Shown: in pieces, positions 5,657-8,782 of the stretch
Layout: every line of letters begins with the position of its first letter
Position numbering within the stretch: position 1 is the stretch's first letter
Origin: Clostridiaceae bacterium
GTDB taxonomy: Bacteria; Bacillota; Clostridia; Saccharofermentanales; DTU023
DNA length: 8,782 bases
Reading direction: 5' to 3'
Assembly (NCBI GenBank): GCA_012798865.1
Contig: JAAZMK010000093.1
Coordinates: 1-8,782 of the forward strand
Position numbers and translations under genes: made by a program
The notes under the pieces: model-generated
What the model saw: the letters and a program-made list of their open reading frames with translations, nothing else
Told to the model about the DNA's origin: nothing
The model's database searches: none

Positions 5657-7018
5657 TTACTGTAAGCGCGCCTCGATATTATGAACGGTCTCGGCAAGCT
5701 TTGCATTTTGTTCCATGCCTTCTGTAATTTTATCACAGGCGTGTAAAACTGTGGCGTGATTTTTGCCCCCAAAGGCGATACCGATCTCCTTAAATGTTCT
5801 GTCGAGTTTCTTGCGACAGAGGTACATGGCAATCTGTCTCGGTTCGACGATATCTTGGCTTCGCTGACGCGATTTCAAGTCATCGACCGTAACGCCGTAA
5901 TAATGCGCTACGATCTCCATGATGAGCGGAAAATCGAGTTCCTTGACAGCTCCAGGCTGAATCACGTTTTGGAGTGCCTGCTTGGCGGCATCAAGTGTCA
6001 CATCAACGCCAATCAGTTGTAGAGCGCAAATCGTCTTGAAGGCCCCTTCAATTTCACGCACGTTGGATGTGATATTGTCCGCGATATATTCCAGAATATC
6101 GTGAGAGATATCAACGCCTTGTGTCTTCGCCAGATTCTTAAGGATCGCGATACGCGTTTCATAATCTGGCGGCGTGATGTCGATCGTCAATCCGCTGACA
6201 AAACGCGTTCTTAAACGATCAACGAGCGATGTGAGATTTTGCGGCGGGCGATCACACGTAAAAACGATATTTTTTCCCGACTCGAAAAGCGCATTGAACG
6301 TATAGAAAAACTCAACCTGCATGCGTTCTTTCGACTCGATAAATTGGATATCGTCGATGAGGAGCATATCGGCAAGACGGTAATGATTGCGAAATTCGTC
6401 GAATTCATTTAGCTGGATACACGTTATAAATTCATTGACGAATTGCTCTGTTTGGACGTATACGACGCGCTTATGCGGGAAATCGCGACGCACTTGGTTG
6501 CCGATTGCGTGCATGAGATGTGTCTTGCCTAATCCCGATCCGCCGTAAAGAAAGAGAGGATTGTAGTTACGAGGACTTTCCATCGATGCGACGGCCACGG
6601 AAGCAGCGTGCGCGAAGCTGTTCCCGGGTCCCACGATAAAAGAGGAAAAGGAGTAATTCGGATTTAGCTGACTTGCCCTAAAATTTCCGTTTCCGTTTCC
6701 ATTTCCGTTGCCGTTCTTCTCGAAGGAAGGAGCCAGCTCTTCTTGCGGCGGAACGGTACCGTCTGGGCGCACGGAAATTTCCAGAGAGTAATTCACACGC
6801 GTATAATCTTTGAGCGCATTTTCGATGAGAGGGCGGTGTTGACCGACATACTCCTTCGCAATATCGCTTGGCACAGCAAGCCCGAACACGCGCTCCCCGG
6901 AGAGATAAGGCTTTGCACTGAGAAACCAAGTATTGTACGTCAGCGGACTGACTTCTTTGCACAAAGACTTCTTACAAACGGACGACCATATTGAATCTGC
7001 GTTTCTCTGTGTCCTCAC
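5657..7018 (-). CDS. dnaA: Chromosomal replication initiator protein DnaA
   Basis: DnaA binds oriC as an ATP-dependent filament, opens the duplex and helps load the replicative helicase. The 453 residues have all four domains: domain I (about 1-85, with WSSV and YNTWF), a short linker containing five Asn-Gly units (102-111), the AAA+ domain and the DNA-binding helices (about 355-453). The AAA+ part shows Walker A GGSGLGKTH (159-167), Walker B LLIDDIQF (219-226), sensor 1 around FTCDRPP (253-259), the arginine-finger segment DRLRTRF (267-273) and sensor 2 SNVREIEGA (318-326). The DNA-binding signature reads GGKNHATVLHACDKI (417-431), where E. coli has GRDHTTV. Arg394 aligns with E. coli Arg399. 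The start is GTG (7016-7018): no in-frame ATG fits the domain start, and a purine-rich AGGAGGAGAAGG lies 8-19 nt upstream. It is flanked on both sides by DnaA-box clusters, consistent with autoregulation and a bipartite origin. Confidence 0.98.
   Translation of the reverse strand: MRTQRNADSIWSSVCKKSLCKEVSPLTYNTWFLSAKPYLSGERVFGLAVPSDIAKEYVGQHRPLIENALKDYTRVNYSLEISVRPDGTVPPQEELAPSFEKNGNGNGNGNGNFRASQLNPNYSFSSFIVGPGNSFAHAASVAVASMESPRNYNPLFLYGGSGLGKTHLMHAIGNQVRRDFPHKRVVYVQTEQFVNEFITCIQLNEFDEFRNHYRLADMLLIDDIQFIESKERMQVEFFYTFNALFESGKNIVFTCDRPPQNLTSLVDRLRTRFVSGLTIDITPPDYETRIAILKNLAKTQGVDISHDILEYIADNITSNVREIEGAFKTICALQLIGVDVTLDAAKQALQNVIQPGAVKELDFPLIMEIVAHYYGVTVDDLKSRQRSQDIVEPRQIAMYLCRKKLDRTFKEIGIAFGGKNHATVLHACDKITEGMEQNAKLAETVHNIEARLQ
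6683..6715 (-). repeat. Hexanucleotide repeat encoding (Asn-Gly)n in the DnaA linker
   Basis: Alternating AAC/AAT and GGA/GGC codons give five Asn-Gly pairs plus one Asn (residues 102-112) in domain II. The tract has a 6-bp period with mostly silent variants. Domain II is a flexible linker of variable length, so the tract is tolerated and may change length by slippage. Confidence 0.8.
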
Positions 7019-7026
7019 TCTTTATA

Positions 7027-7038
7027 CCTTCTCCTCCT
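7027..7038 (-). promoter_or_regulatory. dnaA ribosome binding region
   Basis: The minus strand reads AGGAGGAGAAGG before the GTG start. The strongest AGGAGG core is 14 nt from GTG, farther than usual, and the closer AAGG is 8 nt away. A rare start codon and stretched spacing may keep DnaA translation low. Confidence 0.55.
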
Positions 7039-7064
7039 AGAATCAGAACAAGCATCACTCATGC

Positions 7065-7077
7065 CCCCGGAACGGGG
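7065..7077 (-). promoter_or_regulatory. GC-rich hairpin in the dnaA leader
   Basis: CCCCG-GAA-CGGGG forms a compact 5-bp GC stem with a 3-nt loop in an otherwise AT-rich region. It is not followed by Ts, so it is not an intrinsic terminator. If the promoter at 7086-7114 is real, the hairpin sits at the very 5' end of the dnaA mRNA, where it could stabilise the transcript. Confidence 0.4.
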
Positions 7078-7085
7078 TACTGATA

Positions 7086-7114
7086 ATCGTAACAGAAAAA
7101 ACCGTGTCGGAAAA
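7086..7114 (-). promoter_or_regulatory. Possible dnaA promoter (extended -10)
   Basis: On the minus strand TGTTACGAT (7094-7086) gives a TGn extension plus TACGAT (4 of 6 matches to TATAAT). The -35 position 17 bp upstream reads TTTTCC, a weak match. The start would be near 7079, giving a leader of about 60 nt. No better candidate was found in the region. Confidence 0.3.
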
Positions 7115-7167
7115 GGCAAAAAAACCGAAAATATAAGCGTTTTAGCCGTTTTTTGATCCTCAAAAAC

Positions 7168-7205
7168 ATCAACAATTTGTGACTTACAGAGTGTGAATTG
7201 TTGAT
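7168..7205. repeat. Perfect 10-bp inverted repeat overlapping a DnaA box
   Basis: ATCAACAATT (7168-7177) pairs exactly with AATTGTTGAT (7196-7205) around an 18-nt centre. The right arm is most of the box at 7199-7207 and the left arm gives a weaker opposed box. It could place two DnaA molecules face to face, or form a weak hairpin followed by GTTTTT on the minus strand. Confidence 0.55.
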
Positions 7206-7207
7206 AA
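7199..7207 (-). promoter_or_regulatory. DnaA box TTATCAACA
   Basis: Exact 9-mer on the minus strand. A one-mismatch copy (TGTTAATAA on plus) follows at 7211-7219 in the same orientation. Confidence 0.65.
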
Positions 7208-7314
7208 GTTTGTTAATAAATTCGATCGAGAAACAAGAGTACGATCCCTTGTCTTTTTTACCGTTTTTACTTTCACCGGTAAGGATTAAAAGACACCGAC
7301 TTTTCAACAAAGTC

Positions 7315-7323
7315 TGTTGATAA
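7315..7323 (-). promoter_or_regulatory. DnaA box TTATCAACA
   Basis: Exact 9-mer on the minus strand, 33 bp (about three helical turns) from the box at 7348. It faces a one-mismatch opposed copy (TTTTCAACA, 7301-7309) across 5 bp. Confidence 0.7.
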
Positions 7324-7347
7324 CTTGTGAATTATTCATTTTTTGCG

Positions 7348-7356
7348 TGTTGATAA
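7348..7356 (-). promoter_or_regulatory. DnaA box TTATCAACA
   Basis: Exact 9-mer on the minus strand, the outermost of the upstream cluster and the farthest from dnaA. Confidence 0.7.
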
Positions 7357-7391
7357 CTTTTTTGAAATTGTGAAGATGTCATCTACACGTC

Positions 7392-7409
7392 AGGTCAAGT
7401 TTTTGACCT
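7392..7409. promoter_or_regulatory. Perfect palindrome AGGTCAA-GTTT-TTGACCT
   Basis: Seven-base arms pair exactly around a 4-nt centre, 36 bp beyond the last DnaA box. No T-run follows on either strand, so a terminator is unlikely. The symmetry fits a dimeric DNA-binding protein or a small cruciform; which protein would bind is unknown. Confidence 0.4.
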
Positions 7410-7490
7410 ATTTATGCCGGAAGATGACAGATCGATGACAAACTCGCACAAACTCAGCCACTTCTATGATGCGTCAAGGAGCACGACCGG

Positions 7491-7604
7491 TCATCGATGC
7501 GCGCATATGGCAGGCAGGTTCGACTGCGTTCGAAGGGAAACGTCCTATCATCGATGCGCATATTTAATAGACGGATTCGATTACGCTCCAAGGGAAGAAT
7601 CAAT
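7491..7604. repeat. Imperfect 57-bp tandem repeat (two copies)
   Basis: Copy 1 is 7491-7547 and copy 2 is 7548-7604. Both begin TCATCGATGCG and share CATAT, TTCGA (7519 and 7576) and AAGGGAA (7533 and 7590), all at 57-bp offset. The middle differs and a 2-bp gap is compensated. ATCGAT, a self-complementary hexamer, heads each copy, and a third AGATCGATGACA lies upstream near 7430. Confidence 0.6.
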
Positions 7605-7631
7605 ACCAAAGGCGCACAGATGCCCGACACG

Positions 7632-7674
7632 AAAACCGGCAGATTCTCCGCTGTTGAAAGGGAGAGTCTGCCGG
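7632..7674 (-). terminator. Strong intrinsic terminator of the aminotransferase gene
   Basis: In the minus direction CCGGCAGACTCTCC pairs with GGAGAATCTGCCGG (14-bp stem with one C-A mismatch) around an 11-nt loop and is followed by TTTT. It lies 32 nt after the stop codon at 7706. It should stop transcription coming from the right before it reaches oriC and dnaA. Confidence 0.85.
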
Positions 7675-7705
7675 CAAGATAACGCTAAAAATTCGGGTAA
7701 TTCTT

Positions 7706-8782
7706 CTACGAGGTCAAGGTAGCCAACGCTTCTAGCGCTGTGTCGATCTCTTCTTCAGTATTCGTCGCGCCGAAAGAGAAGCGGACGGTCCCTTGGGGGA
7801 ATGTTCTGAGACTTTGATGCGCGAGGGGGGCGCAATGGAGTCCGACACGCGTCATGATGTTCCAGTCGCGTTCGAGCTCAAAGGCGATCTCTGCGTTGTC
7901 GCGATCGACCGCCGTAATCGATACGACACTCGTACGACCTTCTACGCCGGGCATGCCGACGGGGCGAACTCCCTTAATGGTCGCGAGCCCGTCGAGAAAG
8001 CGCTTCGTCAACGCCATCTTCGTATCGTGCATTTGGCTGATACCCTGTTCCTCTAGATAGATAAGTGCCGCCCGCAAGCCGATGATGCCGGGGATGTTCA
8101 TCGTCCCGCTCTCGTACTTGTCGGGCATGAATTCCGGCTGCTCCAGGCTATTCGAGCGACTTCCCGTCCCGCCGACCATGAGCGGATCGACGCGATCAAT
8201 CAAGTCCTTGGCGATCGCGAAGCCGCCGATTCCCTGCGGTCCGCGCAATCCTTTGTGTCCGGTAAAGGCGAGAAGATCGATGTTCATAGCTTCCATATCG
8301 ACTTCAACGCTGCCTGCCGACTGTGCCGTATCGAGAACGAATATGATGCCGCGATCTTTGCACAACTGTCCGATCTCTCGTGCAGGAAGAATTGTGCCCG
8401 CGACGTTGGAAGCATGTAAAGTCACGATTGCTTTTGTGTCGCGTTCCAGCGCCTTTTCAAAGGACTCGACCGGAACCTCGCCGCGTTCATTCGCCTTCGC
8501 GATCGTGTAGCGAATCCCGCGTTTAGCCTCTATACGCTTCAAAGGGCGCATAACGGCATTGTGTTCCATGCCGCTGACGACGACATGGTCGCCCGGCTTC
8601 AGGTATCCTTCAAAAAAAGTGTTAAGAGAGAACGTAACGCCCGGCGTAAAGACGATATTCCTCGCATCGCTCACGTTGAAAAGCTTTGCCAATCGCAAAC
8701 GCGTGTCCAAGACGTCGCCTTCGACGGAATACGCCTCCTGATAATTGCCGCGACCGATGTTGACGCCGTGATGCTCAAGCAA
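7706..8782 (-). CDS. Class V aminotransferase / cysteine desulfurase family protein (5' end beyond window)
   Basis: A PLP-dependent fold-type I enzyme of the NifS/SufS-like class V group. These take sulfur from cysteine as enzyme persulfide and release alanine, or catalyse related lyase and aminotransferase reactions. The visible 358 residues include the PLP-ring stacking region GMEHNAVMRP (71-80), LDTAQSAG (150-157) with the cofactor-pairing Asp, the Schiff-base Lys177 in TGHKGLRGPQGIGG (174-187), and RVGLHCAPLAH (312-322), where Cys317 could be the persulfide cysteine. The GPQGIGG segment fits the 'cysteine desulfurase family protein' subgroup of Bacillota, not classical IscS or SufS, so I give no symbol. 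The usual N-terminus (YFDNAATT type) is missing because the frame runs past 8782; the TTG at the edge is not a convincing start. The gene ends at TAG (7706-7708) and is followed by a strong terminator. Confidence 0.9.
   Translation of the reverse strand: MLEHHGVNIGRGNYQEAYSVEGDVLDTRLRLAKLFNVSDARNIVFTPGVTFSLNTFFEGYLKPGDHVVVSGMEHNAVMRPLKRIEAKRGIRYTIAKANERGEVPVESFEKALERDTKAIVTLHASNVAGTILPAREIGQLCKDRGIIFVLDTAQSAGSVEVDMEAMNIDLLAFTGHKGLRGPQGIGGFAIAKDLIDRVDPLMVGGTGSRSNSLEQPEFMPDKYESGTMNIPGIIGLRAALIYLEEQGISQMHDTKMALTKRFLDGLATIKGVRPVGMPGVEGRTSVVSITAVDRDNAEIAFELERDWNIMTRVGLHCAPLAHQSLRTFPQGTVRFSFGATNTEEEIDTALEALATLTS

Larger units (their letters stand above)
7081..7380. other. oriC: AT-rich DnaA-box region upstream of dnaA: probable oriC part
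   Basis: This 300-bp AT-rich, non-coding block carries three perfect TTATCAACA boxes, all on the minus strand (7199-7207, 7315-7323, 7348-7356). It also has one-mismatch boxes (TGTTAATAA at 7211-7219 and TTTTCAACA at 7301-7309) and a weaker ACATCAACA at 7166-7174. Runs of A/T, a perfect 10-bp inverted repeat (7168-7205) and the dnaA promoter zone are also here. Together with the dnaA-dnaN spacer this resembles the bipartite origins known in Bacillota. An 83-codon minus-strand ORF through the block has no supporting features. Confidence 0.7.
7381..7631. other. Non-coding flank between oriC and the terminator
   Basis: This 250-bp stretch has a palindrome at 7392-7409 and an imperfect 57-bp tandem repeat at 7491-7604, and no gene I can support. 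A 102-codon plus-strand ORF (7414-7722) crosses it but lacks a ribosome binding site, has no recognisable domain, and runs through the opposing terminator and the 3' end of the neighbouring gene. rpmH, often found here in Bacillota, is absent. Confidence 0.55.

Noticed and set aside
5596..5832. 78-codon minus-strand ORF overlapping the 3' end of dnaA and the downstream boxes
   Set aside because: It is out of frame with DnaA's conserved C-terminal helices and has no ribosome binding site or family match.
7258..7282. TTACCG...CGGTAA inverted repeat upstream of dnaA as a terminator
   Set aside because: Arms are only 6 bp, the loop is 13 nt, and no T-run follows on either strand.
7059..7310. 83-codon minus-strand ORF in the upstream origin region
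   Set aside because: It covers DnaA boxes and AT-rich DNA, is rich in Phe/Lys/Leu as expected from A/T runs, and shows no motif.
7381..7705. parS (ParB) site near the origin
   Set aside because: No sequence resembling the TGTTNCACGTGAAACA palindrome was found here or in the other spacers.
7414..7722. 102-codon plus-strand ORF with an internal 19-residue repeat (HRCAHMAGRFD.. / HRCAYLIDGFD..)
   Set aside because: No ribosome binding site, no known domain; it runs through the opposing terminator and into the 3' end of the aminotransferase gene. The protein repeat follows from the 57-bp DNA repeat.
8082..8510. 142-codon plus-strand ORF antisense to the aminotransferase gene
   Set aside because: The minus strand carries the PLP lysine motif and other family motifs here; the plus frame has none.

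Overview
The window carries the dnaA-gyrB replication-initiation neighbourhood of a bacterial chromosome. All recognisable genes are on the minus strand. RemB (a Bacillota family), the order dnaA-dnaN-recF-remB-gyrB and the DnaA/GyrB sequences point to a Bacillota member, most likely Clostridia-like. The exact genus cannot be read from this window.

Layout from right to left, which is the direction of transcription. 8782-7706: 3' part of a class V aminotransferase / cysteine desulfurase-family gene, cut by the window edge, followed by a strong intrinsic terminator (7632-7674). 7631-7019: non-coding DNA with an imperfect 57-bp tandem repeat, a short perfect palindrome and an AT-rich block with DnaA boxes, then the dnaA leader. 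7018-5657: dnaA (GTG start). 5656-5411: dnaA-dnaN spacer with two more DnaA boxes and an array of TGTTA motifs exactly 11 bp apart. 5410-4307: dnaN. 4290-2956: recF. 2926-2366: a THEP1-type P-loop NTPase that is not a usual member of this cluster. 2365-2038: spacer with weak terminator-like hairpins and a good extended -10 promoter. 2037-1801: remB. 1778-1: gyrB, running off the left edge.

Together the genes encode initiator (DnaA), sliding clamp (DnaN), a recombination mediator at stalled forks (RecF) and the gyrase ATPase/TOPRIM subunit (GyrB), built around a probable bipartite oriC. DnaA boxes on both sides of dnaA all read TTATCAACA, not the classical TTATCCACA. The DNA-recognition helix region of this DnaA also departs from the common RDHTT motif (it reads KNHAT). 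The S4-domain gene yaaA/rlbA, often found between dnaN and recF, is missing, and the rpmH gene often found upstream of dnaA is not in the window.

The parts most worth a second look are the origin architecture (variant boxes plus the 11-bp phased array), the THEP1 NTPase in the replication cluster, and lineage-specific additions to GyrB (long acidic N-terminus) and RecF (internal linker and C-terminal tail). I saw no CRISPR array, tRNA, rRNA, insertion sequence or prophage gene.
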